DNA from: Saccharofermentans sp.
Lineage (GTDB): Bacteria > Bacillota > Clostridia > Saccharofermentanales > Saccharofermentanaceae
NCBI GenBank assembly: GCA_024695505.1
Contig: JAILIB010000068.1
Coordinates: forward strand, 1-49,276
Reading direction: 5' to 3'
DNA: 49,276 nt
The notes under the pieces were generated by a model, which made no database searches, was not told the DNA's origin, and saw only the letters and a list, made by a program, of their open reading frames with translations. This document shows positions 36,806 through 45,809 of the stretch, piece after piece; the first letter of the stretch is position 1, and every line of letters begins with the position of its first letter. Made by a program: the position numbers and the translations under genes.

Positions 36806-37768
36806 ATGTTGTTGAGTTACGAAGAATTTCAGGAGAGGGTTATGAACGAGTTAATCGATTATCTGCCCGAAAGATACTCGGACTGCGAGCTTGAACTTCA
36901 TCAGGTTCCGAAACTGAACGAGGTCCTTACGGGCATAGCGATAAAGCCGAAAGTTCAGGGGAAATCATTTATTGCGCCGACTTTCTATATGGAGAGGCTT
37001 TACGCGCAGTATGAGGAATCCGGGTCATTTGAGCAGACGATGTCAGAGCAGGCGGTCTATCTTGAGGAATCTATAAAGTTCATTCCGAAGAACATCCTCA
37101 AAATGGATTTTTCCACGGTTAAGGAAAAGATCATCTTCCAGATCGTAAATACCGCAGAAAACCAGGCAATGATCGAAAAATGCCCTCACAGGAATTTTGA
37201 GGATCTTTCAGTAGTGTACAGAGCGATAACTGGGATCGGAAAGACGGGAGTTTCAGGTTTTCTCATCACCAACGACATTGCTGAAGCCGAAGGCTTTACT
37301 GAAGAAGGCCTTTATGAACTTGCATATGCAAATACAATCAGGCTTTTCCCGTTCAAATCCGAACGTATAGAGGTCATGATGAGGCGTTTGATGAGGAAGT
37401 GGGGTGCTGATGAGACTGAGATAAAGGAAGCATTTCCCGGTTATACGAAAACTCCTGAGAAGGAACGCGTTTACGTAGTTACGAACCGTCATGATTTCTT
37501 CGGCGCAAATGCATTGCTTTACAGCGACGTTATAGGTGAAGTCGCCGGAAAGATCGGTACAGACTGCTACATTCTGCCATCGTCTGTCCACGACCTCATA
37601 ATCCTTTCCGCTGAAACGTATTTCAAACAGAACAAGCTCGCAAACATCGTAAGGACCACCAACAACGAGAGCGTCAGACCGTCAGAACGGCTTTCCGACA
37701 GCATTTATCTGTATTCTCTGAACGATCAGAAGATCTCACTTGCATCTGTCGAAGAAGATGCTTCTTAA
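36806..37768 (+). CDS. DUF5688 family protein
   Basis: A 320-residue soluble protein of a family common in Clostridia but without known role. Family-like segments: LSYEEFQERVMNELIDYLPE near the start, IAPTFYMERLYAQYEES (about 53-69), VSGFLITNDIAEAEGFTEEGLYELAYANTIRLFP region (about 150-183) and the conserved YILPSSVHDLIILS near 255. The start at 36806 was chosen because AGGAGG is 8 bases upstream; the open frame extends upstream to a GTG inside the terminator hairpin. It precedes the surface protein gene by 15 bases, so the two are probably one operon. Confidence 0.8.
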   Translation: MLLSYEEFQERVMNELIDYLPERYSDCELELHQVPKLNEVLTGIAIKPKVQGKSFIAPTFYMERLYAQYEESGSFEQTMSEQAVYLEESIKFIPKNILKMDFSTVKEKIIFQIVNTAENQAMIEKCPHRNFEDLSVVYRAITGIGKTGVSGFLITNDIAEAEGFTEEGLYELAYANTIRLFPFKSERIEVMMRRLMRKWGADETEIKEAFPGYTKTPEKERVYVVTNRHDFFGANALLYSDVIGEVAGKIGTDCYILPSSVHDLIILSAETYFKQNKLANIVRTTNNESVRPSERLSDSIYLYSLNDQKISLASVEEDAS

Positions 37769-37783
37769 AGCGGAGGAAAGATT

Positions 37784-40700
37784 ATGGAAAGGAGAAACAA
37801 AAAACTGCTTCGTCTGTTTCTGAGCCTGGTACTTGTTCTGTGCCAGGCTTTTTCATTCGTTCCGGTAAACGCCGATACGGCTGAAGAAGAGACGGCATCG
37901 AAGGAAAAGATAACGTCAGCTCATAACGGCAAGGATTTCGTAAAGGGCGTTTCAAAGCTTTCGAAGAAATACAGGATAGCAGCGGATACAAAGAAAGGAA
38001 TGCCTGAGTTGTCGGGTGCTGAAGGCGTTGATTATGGCGGATCCTGCGTAATGTCGTTCAAGAGCAAAAAGGATTATGATGCTGCACTTAAGGAACTCGA
38101 GAAAAAGGATATAGATTACACCGTTGACGGCAGCGTAGGGATCTGCGCGCCGGTTCTGAAGACGGCAAACAAGGAAGCAAAGATCAATCCAAACGCTAAA
38201 ACAAAGATCTGCATCATTGATACAGGTTCAAATATCGCAAATGAGAAGGTGTCTCTACTGGAAGACGACGGTTCGGATAATAACGGTCACGGAACTTCCA
38301 TGGCAAAACTCATCCTGGGCGAGACAAATGACGCCTACATCATCTCGGTTAAAGCGATAGGTGATAACGGCAAGGGAAGACTGTCAGATGTTTACGCAGG
38401 CGTGAGATATGCGATAGACCATAAGGCTGACTATATACTCATGGCTGTTTCTCTTAAGAACAACGGCGATTACGACGGTTTCGTTTCACTTGTAAAGGAA
38501 GCGGTAAAAGGCGGGATCAAGGTTATCGCTTCTGCAGGAAACAACAATACTGATGCATCCGGGTACATTCCCGCAGGGATCAAAGGAGTTATAACTGCGG
38601 GCGCAATCGATTCAGACGGCTATAAAAACCCGCAATCCAACTACGGAAAATCCGTAAACTACTATCTTGTCGCAGATTCAACTTCTGAAGCCGCTGCTAA
38701 GCTCGCAGGTCTCATGATCGCTGGTAAGAGTTCCGGTTGTGCAACAAAGTACAAAGTTAAAAATGAGGAAGCCGGGGAGACAACGGAAACGTCCGCATCA
38801 ATCGATACGACGGTAGAGACCGAGTCTGAAAAACCAACTGATGAAACCGAAACGTCTGAAACAAATGAAGTCTCGGAAACAACGGAAACTACGGAAGCGC
38901 CGGTAACAACTGATGTAACGGAAACGACAAGTGAGACGACAGAAGAACCTGAATTCGAGATCAATAAATCGAAGATGACGTGGCCGAAAAAAGCCGATCT
39001 GGTTGCAGCAGGTTATTCAAGTTCAGATGAATTTGCGTCTGCGGTCATAGCCGCATGCAAGGCGATGAAAGGCGCAGAATACGGTACGGGAAACGGTCAG
39101 GCTGACTGCATGAGATACGTTAATCTTGCGTATGCACAGGCATTGAAGCTTATTTCCGGACTTAAGGTTTCAAACGGTAAGATACCCGGAGTCAAAAGAT
39201 CCAACGGGAACGTTACTTATAACGGTACAAGCATTTCCAAATCCAAGTACCATCTTGTTGACGGCTGTACGACCTGGTCTGAAAAATCGCCTCATGCGAT
39301 GGGTCATCCGGGAGGAATAAACATTGATGATGCCGGCGGACTTAAGGCCGCTCTGAAAAAACTCGGAGCAAAGAAAGGAAGCATTATCCTCTTTGGCGCG
39401 AAAAGCGATTCATCGGAATTCAAATGGACGCATGCGGCCATATATACAGGCACGGGAACTAACGTCTACGAGGCTCCCGGAGGAAACTACACGACCGGCG
39501 TTGTCTATACAAAGACTGATCACGGTTCAGGAAAAAAGAAATATACATACGTTGCAGTGTTTACATACGAATCCTTCGTGCTGCCCAAAAGAATAACTGT
39601 TGTGAAAACCTCGTCAAAACAGGGTTTAACGGAAAACAATGATTGTTATACTCTCAAGGATACTAAGTACGGCCTCTATAATTCTGCGGGAACTCTAGTA
39701 CATGAGTTCACTTTGGATCAGGACGGAAAAGCTGATACGTTCAGTATCAGTGATCAGAACCAGACTTATTATGTCAGTGAGATCTCGGCAGGCCGCGGAT
39801 ATAAAGTTAATGAGACTAAATATACGGTCGATCCACAAAAAGCTGATTCCGGCGGTCTCATAACGATCAAAGTCGAAGACGAGCCCGTTGCTTCTGAAGG
39901 AAAACTGGTTATTGAAAAGAAAGATCAAGAAGGATGGGACAGCGTAACGGGCGCAAAGATGTCTGATGCCGTATTCCGCGTCGAATATTATGATTCGGTC
40001 AGCATTGACGGTTATAAGGATCTGCTCGACGAAGAAGGTAAACCGAAAGAAGCAAAGGCTACTGCCAAAATTACAAGTTCTTCCGCGGCGCAGGGTCCGG
40101 CTATGTTTGAGATAAGCGCCAAGACTTTGTCCGAAGCGGATGCTTCCGGCTATTTTTCAAAGCTTAAGGGACTCTCAGCTCTTCCTTTGGGAACCTACGT
40201 GATAACTGAAATAAAGGCTCCTGCCGGTTACAAAATGGCGGATGCTTCAAAGCCTTTGATGATGAAGATACGTCAGGAAGGAAACGATGCTGTTGCATAT
40301 TACACCGCAGATCCTTCCGAATATCAGGTGCTTGAAGACAAGATAGTCCTCAATGAAGCTTCAAACAACGGAAAAGCGTTTTTCAGGAAGAAGATCACTG
40401 TTAATGAAGATGATGATTTTGATATGGTTCTTTATTCGATGGAAGGAACCGAATACTCGGTCTTCCACAAAGAAAGCGGATCTCTTGCTCTGACGGTGGT
40501 TTTCGGGAAAGACGGCAAGTACAGGGAAGTAAAGTTTCCTTCAGGCGTTAAAACACAGGATATCGGAGATGACGGCGTCTTAAAGCTCCCTGCTGGTGAA
40601 TACGTTGCGAAGGAGATTCATTCCGGATACGGACTTTATCTTGATAACACCGAAAAGACCTTTACGGTAAATGAAAACGAGACGGCAGAGATCGAATTCA

Positions 40701-42949
40701 GCGATGAGCCCGTTTTTACAAGGTTCGACTGGCTGATAAAGAAGGTGAGGAGCAGCCTTTCTTCTGAGATCGTTTCAATGATCGACGTGGAAGGTGCAGA
40801 ATTCACTTTGTGCTATTACGCCGGTTTCTATGAGGATGAAAGCTACAGGAATGAAACGCCTTCGAAGAAATGGGTCTTCAGGACTGACAAGGAAGGAAAA
40901 GTCTATTACGATGAATCTCATTTTATGAGCGGAGACAAACTCTTTAAGAATTCAAAAGGCGAATACCTGGCTCCTCAGGGAACGTACGTCATTACTGAAA
41001 CAAAGGCTCCTGCTGGCATGGAAGTCAGTTCGGAAGTAAAGAAGATAATCGTACGTTTCGCAAAAGACATAGTAAAAGGATCTGCTTCTGATCCGGCGTT
41101 GAATGTTGCTTCAGTATCGTCCGTGACCGATAATTCCACGGCAGGATTTAAAGACGGAAGCACCGAATACTATAACGATTACAATTCTTCGATCTCGACA
41201 AAAGCCGTCAGTACAACAAGCGGAGCGAAGGAGCTTGCGGCTGTAAAAGACGCCGGAATAACCGACATCCTGACATATAAGAATCTGTTGCCCGGATATC
41301 AGTATAAAGTCAGAGCGTGGATAGTTAAGTCTGACGGCAAGACAGTAGTCGATCCGTTTGATACTAGCTTGAAGATAGAAGCAGGAGGTGACAGGTCCGG
41401 TACTTTGAGTATTCCTTTTACAGTTGACGCATCGGTCCTTAAAGGCGAAACGTTAACCGTGATGGAAGAGGTCTACATAATTAACGGAGACGGCAAAGAA
41501 TTGCTTTACGCAAGTCACGCTGACATAAACAACAAGGAACAGCAGGTTGTCGTTCCGGACATTAAGACAGAACTGATCGACGAGAAGATAGACAGTTATA
41601 CAGACCAGGACAACCTGAAACTCTTATCTTACGGGAAAGACGTTACTCTGACTGACTATGTTTCATATAAGAATCTTATCGTTGGAAAGACTTACAAACT
41701 GACTGGAACGCTCATTCAAAAGGAAACCGGAAAGCAGCTTCTGAACTCTAAGGGAAAGGCTTATACTGCATTTGCTGAGTTTAAATGTGAAAAGGAAGAC
41801 GGAAGCGTTAAGGTTGTTTTCGAGCATGTGGACACATCGGTACTTAAAGGTTCGATCGTGGCTGGCGAGACACTTTCTTGCGGCGGGATCGACTTGATCG
41901 TCCATTGGGATGTAAACGATAAAAAACAGACGCTGACTTCACCTGAGATAAAGACATCAGCCAGAGACGGTCAGAACAATACAAAGACACTGACGTATTC
42001 TGAGACTTGTGACATCACTGATACCGTCTCATATAAGGGCCTTACAACAGACAAGAAGTACAAGATAACCGGAACTCTGATGAACAAGGCGACCGGAAAA
42101 GAATATGTGGATACTGACGGCAAAAAATATACTGCTTCCGTAGAGTTCACCGCAGAGACCGGCTCCGGGACCGTTGAAGTAAAGTTCAAGAATGTGAAGA
42201 TCTCTTATGAATACACTGCCATAGTCGTATTCGAGAGCCTTCGCGAGATGCGAAAAGATATAGAAATAGCAGTGCATGAAGACTTAAACGATAACGAACA
42301 GACTGTTTACAGACCATATGCCTCAACAGTTGCGAGCAGTTCGTCAGGGACAAAGAACATTACTGATCTGACAGGTAAGACAAAGATCTCGGACAAGGTT
42401 ATGTATAAGGGCTTTACTCCGGGCAATACATACCGTGCAACGGCGACGCTCTATAAGACTAACGGGACACAGATCATGAATGACGGAAAACCCGTAACAA
42501 ACAGTGTGACCTTTACCCCGAAGGAGAGCGACGGAACAGTTAAAGTCCCGCTCACTTTTAAGACTGATTCGATCAACTCCGGCGAGGCTGTCGTAATCTT
42601 TGAGAACATTTATGACGTTGCGACAGAAGAAGAGATAAGCAATGGTGTTCAGTTTAAAGACATCGAGATAGTCAGGCATAACGACCTGAAAAACAGGGAC
42701 CAGACGCTCAAATACAATCCTACAGTACCAAAAACAGGAGAGGGAACCTCTCCTGTCATGGTAATCGGGTTATTGATACTCTGCTCTGCGGCAGGTCCTT
42801 TGGGACTTGCGCTTAAAGTGAAGCGCGGTGCGAAATACCGAGATCCTCAGCGATCGCGAAGAAAGCCTGACGGGAATTCCTTATCGAACTTTCTGAAACG
42901 CAGAAGGCAAGCCTGCAATAGCCGGGCCTGGAGAAACTGGAGCCCTTGA
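37784..42949 (+). CDS. Giant sortase-anchored surface protein: S8 peptidase, NlpC/P60-like, SpaA/Cna-B, VaFE repeats
   Basis: A 1721-residue exported protein. Order: signal peptide (1-30); subtilisin-like domain with D146 (IDTGS), H169 (GHGTSMA) and a candidate Ser 301 (STSEAA, weaker than GTSMA); Thr/Glu-rich linker (about 330-400); NlpC/P60-like hydrolase with C442 (ADCMRY) and H550 (WTHAAIY); about four SpaA/Cna-B-type domains (about 600-1095, with TEIKAPAGY and TETKAPAG); four VaFE repeats (about 1135-1645); sorting signal VPKTG at 1648-1652, membrane helix and basic tail. The protein would be attached to the wall by a sortase not found in the window. GCGGAGGAAAG precedes the ATG. The last 36 or so residues are antisense to the next gene and look unlike a normal tail. 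Adhesin or wall-remodelling roles are inference. Confidence 0.88.
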   Translation: MERRNKKLLRLFLSLVLVLCQAFSFVPVNADTAEEETASKEKITSAHNGKDFVKGVSKLSKKYRIAADTKKGMPELSGAEGVDYGGSCVMSFKSKKDYDAALKELEKKDIDYTVDGSVGICAPVLKTANKEAKINPNAKTKICIIDTGSNIANEKVSLLEDDGSDNNGHGTSMAKLILGETNDAYIISVKAIGDNGKGRLSDVYAGVRYAIDHKADYILMAVSLKNNGDYDGFVSLVKEAVKGGIKVIASAGNNNTDASGYIPAGIKGVITAGAIDSDGYKNPQSNYGKSVNYYLVADSTSEAAAKLAGLMIAGKSSGCATKYKVKNEEAGETTETSASIDTTVETESEKPTDETETSETNEVSETTETTEAPVTTDVTETTSETTEEPEFEINKSKMTWPKKADLVAAGYSSSDEFASAVIAACKAMKGAEYGTGNGQADCMRYVNLAYAQALKLISGLKVSNGKIPGVKRSNGNVTYNGTSISKSKYHLVDGCTTWSEKSPHAMGHPGGINIDDAGGLKAALKKLGAKKGSIILFGAKSDSSEFKWTHAAIYTGTGTNVYEAPGGNYTTGVVYTKTDHGSGKKKYTYVAVFTYESFVLPKRITVVKTSSKQGLTENNDCYTLKDTKYGLYNSAGTLVHEFTLDQDGKADTFSISDQNQTYYVSEISAGRGYKVNETKYTVDPQKADSGGLITIKVEDEPVASEGKLVIEKKDQEGWDSVTGAKMSDAVFRVEYYDSVSIDGYKDLLDEEGKPKEAKATAKITSSSAAQGPAMFEISAKTLSEADASGYFSKLKGLSALPLGTYVITEIKAPAGYKMADASKPLMMKIRQEGNDAVAYYTADPSEYQVLEDKIVLNEASNNGKAFFRKKITVNEDDDFDMVLYSMEGTEYSVFHKESGSLALTVVFGKDGKYREVKFPSGVKTQDIGDDGVLKLPAGEYVAKEIHSGYGLYLDNTEKTFTVNENETAEIEFSDEPVFTRFDWLIKKVRSSLSSEIVSMIDVEGAEFTLCYYAGFYEDESYRNETPSKKWVFRTDKEGKVYYDESHFMSGDKLFKNSKGEYLAPQGTYVITETKAPAGMEVSSEVKKIIVRFAKDIVKGSASDPALNVASVSSVTDNSTAGFKDGSTEYYNDYNSSISTKAVSTTSGAKELAAVKDAGITDILTYKNLLPGYQYKVRAWIVKSDGKTVVDPFDTSLKIEAGGDRSGTLSIPFTVDASVLKGETLTVMEEVYIINGDGKELLYASHADINNKEQQVVVPDIKTELIDEKIDSYTDQDNLKLLSYGKDVTLTDYVSYKNLIVGKTYKLTGTLIQKETGKQLLNSKGKAYTAFAEFKCEKEDGSVKVVFEHVDTSVLKGSIVAGETLSCGGIDLIVHWDVNDKKQTLTSPEIKTSARDGQNNTKTLTYSETCDITDTVSYKGLTTDKKYKITGTLMNKATGKEYVDTDGKKYTASVEFTAETGSGTVEVKFKNVKISYEYTAIVVFESLREMRKDIEIAVHEDLNDNEQTVYRPYASTVASSSSGTKNITDLTGKTKISDKVMYKGFTPGNTYRATATLYKTNGTQIMNDGKPVTNSVTFTPKESDGTVKVPLTFKTDSINSGEAVVIFENIYDVATEEEISNGVQFKDIEIVRHNDLKNRDQTLKYNPTVPKTGEGTSPVMVIGLLILCSAAGPLGLALKVKRGAKYRDPQRSRRKPDGNSLSNFLKRRRQACNSRAWRNWSP
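41190..42720 (+). repeat. Four VaFE-type repeats coded in the surface protein
   Basis: Protein-level repeats of about 120-130 residues, each opening with a strand such as VSYKNL or VSYKGL and closing with a variant of HxDxNxxxQTxxxPxIxT (HADINNKEQQ, HWDVNDKKQT, HEDLNDNEQT, HNDLKNRDQT). The VVFE/VIFE segment is typical of the VaFE family, some of which form internal Thr-Gln ester bonds. Edges are approximate; the DNA copies are diverged. Confidence 0.75.
42728..42756 (-). terminator. Minus-strand terminator embedded in the surface protein's sorting-signal codons
   Basis: CAGGAGAGG (42735-42743) and CCTCTCCTG (42747-42755) form a perfect stem with a 3-base loop, extendable by one A-T pair. Read on the minus strand it is followed by five T, and it lies 57 bases after the aminotransferase stop. 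Read on the plus strand it codes for the residues right after VPKTG and has no T run. Confidence 0.75.
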
Positions 42950-44003
42950 CGAGCAGGAGGTTCTTTGAAGCGCAGAGTTCTGCAAATTTGTCGTCGGTAA
43001 GGCCTTCCGGAGTGTTCATGAAGATATAGAGTGCTCCGTTAGGCTTAACCGCATCAAATCCGGCATCGATGATGTTCGAATACAGAAGGTTCCTTCTGTG
43101 CTCGTAATTGGAAATGTCGACCTTTGCGTTAAGGGACTTTTCTATGACTCTCTGCCAGATCGCAGGAGCGTTTACGCTGCCGAGTGTCCTGTTGGAAAGA
43201 ACGATAGCAGCGGTGAGGTCTTCATAGTCTGCGTTCTTGGGAGATACGAGGGTATAACCGATACGTTCACCCGGAAGCGAGAGCGACTTGCTCCAGGAGA
43301 AGCAGACGATGAGGTTGTCGATATATGAAAGAGCGCAGGGAACGGTCATTCCGTCATAGACGAGGTCGATGTAAGGCTCGTCGGAGATAACGTGGATCAC
43401 GTGATCCTGAGCTTTCAGCATTTCATTTAATTCGGAAAGGAGTGATGCAGGGTAAACAACGCCGGAAGGGTTATTGGGCGAGTTGATTATTATCGCCTTC
43501 GTCCTGGGCGTGATGGCATCGCGGATGGCGCTGATGACAGGCATGAACTTGTCGTCCGTCTGAACAATAACGGGTTTTCCGCCGTGGTTGGAGATATAGC
43601 CGTTGTATTCCATGAAGTAAGGAGCAATGACGATTACTTCGTCGTCCTGGTCGAGGAGGGAATGAAGAACGTCGTTCATTGCAGATGCCGCACCGACCGT
43701 CATGCAGACGGCGCCGCTATTGATCTCAAGACCTGACTCTGCGGATTTCTTTGCTGCAATTGCTGCGCGTGTGGATTCATATCCGCTGTTGCTCATATAT
43801 CCGTGCATGCCGGGAGTGGGATTGTTTGCAAGTTCCTTCAGAGCGTCACTGACTTCGTGGGGAGGCTCGAGATCAGGATTTCCGATGGAGAAATCGTAAA
43901 CCTTGTCAGGACCGTAGATCGCCTTGAGACGGTTGCCTTCCTCGAACATCTTGCGGATCTGGGAACCGCCGGTCAATTGCTTTTTGAGCCTTTCTGAAAT
44001 CAT
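42813..44003 (-). CDS. Pyridoxal-phosphate aminotransferase, class I/II
   Basis: A 396-residue fold-type I aminotransferase, similar in pattern to AspB-like enzymes. Seen: TVGAASAMNDVL (about 93-104), PYFMEYNGYISNHGG, NSPNNPSGVVY (about 163-173), SDEPYIDLVY (about 199-208) and the PLP-lysine motif SWSKSLSLPGERIGY (about 230-244), with the terminal Arg motif near GYCRLAF. The substrate is uncertain. The start at 44003 is backed by GGAGG with 7-8 bases spacing; an in-frame GTG 9 bases earlier lies on the ribosome site. The last 137 bases overlap the surface protein gene on the other strand. It follows the GGDEF-EAL gene by 41 bases on the same strand. Confidence 0.9.
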   Translation of the reverse strand: MISERLKKQLTGGSQIRKMFEEGNRLKAIYGPDKVYDFSIGNPDLEPPHEVSDALKELANNPTPGMHGYMSNSGYESTRAAIAAKKSAESGLEINSGAVCMTVGAASAMNDVLHSLLDQDDEVIVIAPYFMEYNGYISNHGGKPVIVQTDDKFMPVISAIRDAITPRTKAIIINSPNNPSGVVYPASLLSELNEMLKAQDHVIHVISDEPYIDLVYDGMTVPCALSYIDNLIVCFSWSKSLSLPGERIGYTLVSPKNADYEDLTAAIVLSNRTLGSVNAPAIWQRVIEKSLNAKVDISNYEHRRNLLYSNIIDAGFDAVKPNGALYIFMNTPEGLTDDKFAELCASKNLLLVKGSSFSRPGYCRLAFCVSESSIRNSRQAFFAIAEDLGISHRASL

Positions 44004-44044
44004 AAAGGACACCTCCGAAAAAATATAAACTTGATCTGAAACAT

Positions 44045-45685
44045 TTAATCAGTATATACCGGATTCTTCAATCTTCTTTCAAAGAATCTTTCGCTTAAGG
44101 GCTTGTCGTAGATGAAAGACTGGAAGTGCGTGCATCCGCTGAGCATAAGCTCGTTGGCATCTTCTCTTGTCCTGACGCCTTTGCATATGACTGTGAAACC
44201 GAGCATCTCGGCAAGGTTGATCATGTCTTTAACGATAATGCTGCCGCGGGGATCATCGAGCGAGAGCTGGCCGAAGTCGAATTTGAGATAGTCTGCTTTC
44301 AGATCCTGGAGAAGATCGAGCGAAGACCTTCCGAGACCGAACTTGTCGATCGTGACCTTGACGCCCTTTTCGGAAAGCTCTTGAGCGGCATTGGTGAGAA
44401 GACGTCTTCCGCCTTTGAAATCAGGCTCGGAGAACTCGATTCCGATAAGTTTCCTGTCAACGCCGTGACTGTCGATTATGTCGATGATGTCGCTTGCAAG
44501 ACTTGAATTGAAGAGGTTCTTGCTCGCGAAGTTGCAGGTAAGGGGAACGAGTTCATAACCGGCGTCTGACCAGGCCTTGACTGCTTCGCAGACTTTGCCG
44601 AGGACGTGGAAATCTATCTTTGTTACGATGCCGGAGTTTCTTGCGTAGTTAATGAATTCGTCCGGTGCTGTGATCCTGCCGTCACGTGGCCATCTTGCAA
44701 GAGCTTCCGCTTCAAAGAGCGTAGGACGGCCATTCGTTTCAACGACGGGCTGATAGTAGATAAGGAACTTGTTTTCATCTACTGCACGGGAGATCGTTTT
44801 TGCGATGTTCTTCTGGTTGTCGTGGGCGGCATCCATCTCGGAGAACATTACAAAGTCTTCGGTGCCGCGTCTTGCAATCTGAAGAGTGATGGAGCACTCG
44901 CCAAGGACATCGTTGGAATTAACGTGTCTCGGCATGATGTTGGTGATACCTGCTCTTGCGGAAACAATATGAGAGAAGCTTTCGCCGTCGCTTTCCAGTG
45001 TAACCTGGACAGCGGAGAGGAAAGTCTTGAGTGATTCGATCTTGGTGGAGTGGATAACGACAACGAAATTGTCGCCGCCAACGTGTACTGCGAACTCACC
45101 GGAATCATCGTTAACGAACTCTTCGAGCTTTTGAGCGAACATCTTGATCGCTTTGCCGGTGATATCGGAGCCGAAGAATCTGTTGAGCTGGTTGAAACCC
45201 TTGAGACTGATGAATGCGCAGGAGAACATGAAGCGGTCTTCGGATGCCAGGATCTTTCTTAACTCCTTGTGGAAATAATTGAGGTTGTGAAGACCCGTGT
45301 CCGGATTGATGTAACGCATATTTCCGAACAGTTCTTTTACGCGTGCCAAAGCGATGCAGTCGCTGACAGTTTTGCAGAACAGGAAAGTGAGATCGTTTAT
45401 GCTTTCGTCATTGACAGGAGCGAAGTTCTTTCTGTAGTAGCGTATGACAATGTTTACGCCGTCAACGCATTCGATGTTGTTGTCGATGTATTCGGGATCA
45501 GAATCGCCTGAGATATAGCTGACAGTGCGCTTGATCAGTTTGCCGTCTGCATATACGAAGTCTTCGATCTTGGAAATGGAGAGGCGGTCGCAAATAGAAG
45601 AAAAAGATTCGCCGGAGAAACGGATACCGTCAAAAGCCTCAAGCGAAGCTGTTAATTCAGCTGGAGCAAAAATGTCAACGCCCAT
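44045..45685 (-). CDS. Degenerate GGDEF-EAL protein, probable c-di-GMP effector or enzymatically inactive
   Basis: A 546-residue soluble protein: N-terminal region of no known fold (1-115), a GGDEF-like domain (about 128-275) and an EAL domain (about 295-535). The GGDEF signature reads GGDNF (203-207). In the EAL domain the EAL itself is kept (327-329) but several Mg2+/catalytic motifs are altered: DDFG reads DKFG (447-450), the late AEGVET motif reads CKGVRT with K502, and the ELTE-type motif reads IEFSE. Both synthesis and hydrolysis of c-di-GMP are therefore doubtful; a binding or protein-interaction role is inferred. ATG 45685 has GGGGTG 4 bases upstream. Its own promoter is visible. Confidence 0.88.
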   Translation of the reverse strand: MGVDIFAPAELTASLEAFDGIRFSGESFSSICDRLSISKIEDFVYADGKLIKRTVSYISGDSDPEYIDNNIECVDGVNIVIRYYRKNFAPVNDESINDLTFLFCKTVSDCIALARVKELFGNMRYINPDTGLHNLNYFHKELRKILASEDRFMFSCAFISLKGFNQLNRFFGSDITGKAIKMFAQKLEEFVNDDSGEFAVHVGGDNFVVVIHSTKIESLKTFLSAVQVTLESDGESFSHIVSARAGITNIMPRHVNSNDVLGECSITLQIARRGTEDFVMFSEMDAAHDNQKNIAKTISRAVDENKFLIYYQPVVETNGRPTLFEAEALARWPRDGRITAPDEFINYARNSGIVTKIDFHVLGKVCEAVKAWSDAGYELVPLTCNFASKNLFNSSLASDIIDIIDSHGVDRKLIGIEFSEPDFKGGRRLLTNAAQELSEKGVKVTIDKFGLGRSSLDLLQDLKADYLKFDFGQLSLDDPRGSIIVKDMINLAEMLGFTVICKGVRTREDANELMLSGCTHFQSFIYDKPLSERFFERRLKNPVYTD

Positions 45686-45711
45686 AAAACACCCCAATTA
45701 TTAGTATTTAA

Positions 45712-45740
45712 AATATAAGGTAGAAAACATTTTAATGCAA
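45712..45740 (-). promoter_or_regulatory. Sigma-A-type promoter for the GGDEF-EAL gene
   Basis: On the minus strand TTGCAT (45735-45740) and TATATT (45712-45717) are separated by 17 bases, about 27 bases before the start codon. Confidence 0.6.
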
Positions 45741-45745
45741 TAAAA

Positions 45746-45774
45746 TTGACAAATAACAATAAATCTAATATTCG
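45746..45774 (+). promoter_or_regulatory. Possible promoter for the YraN-family gene
   Basis: A perfect TTGACA -35 box (45746-45751) is followed after 17 bases by TATTCG (45769-45774), a weak -10. Its -35 box lies 5 bases from the -35 box of the divergent promoter, so the two would be back to back. Confidence 0.4.
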
Positions 45775-45809
45775 TAAAAGAGTTTTGATTATTCGGAATG
45801 GAGCTTAAA

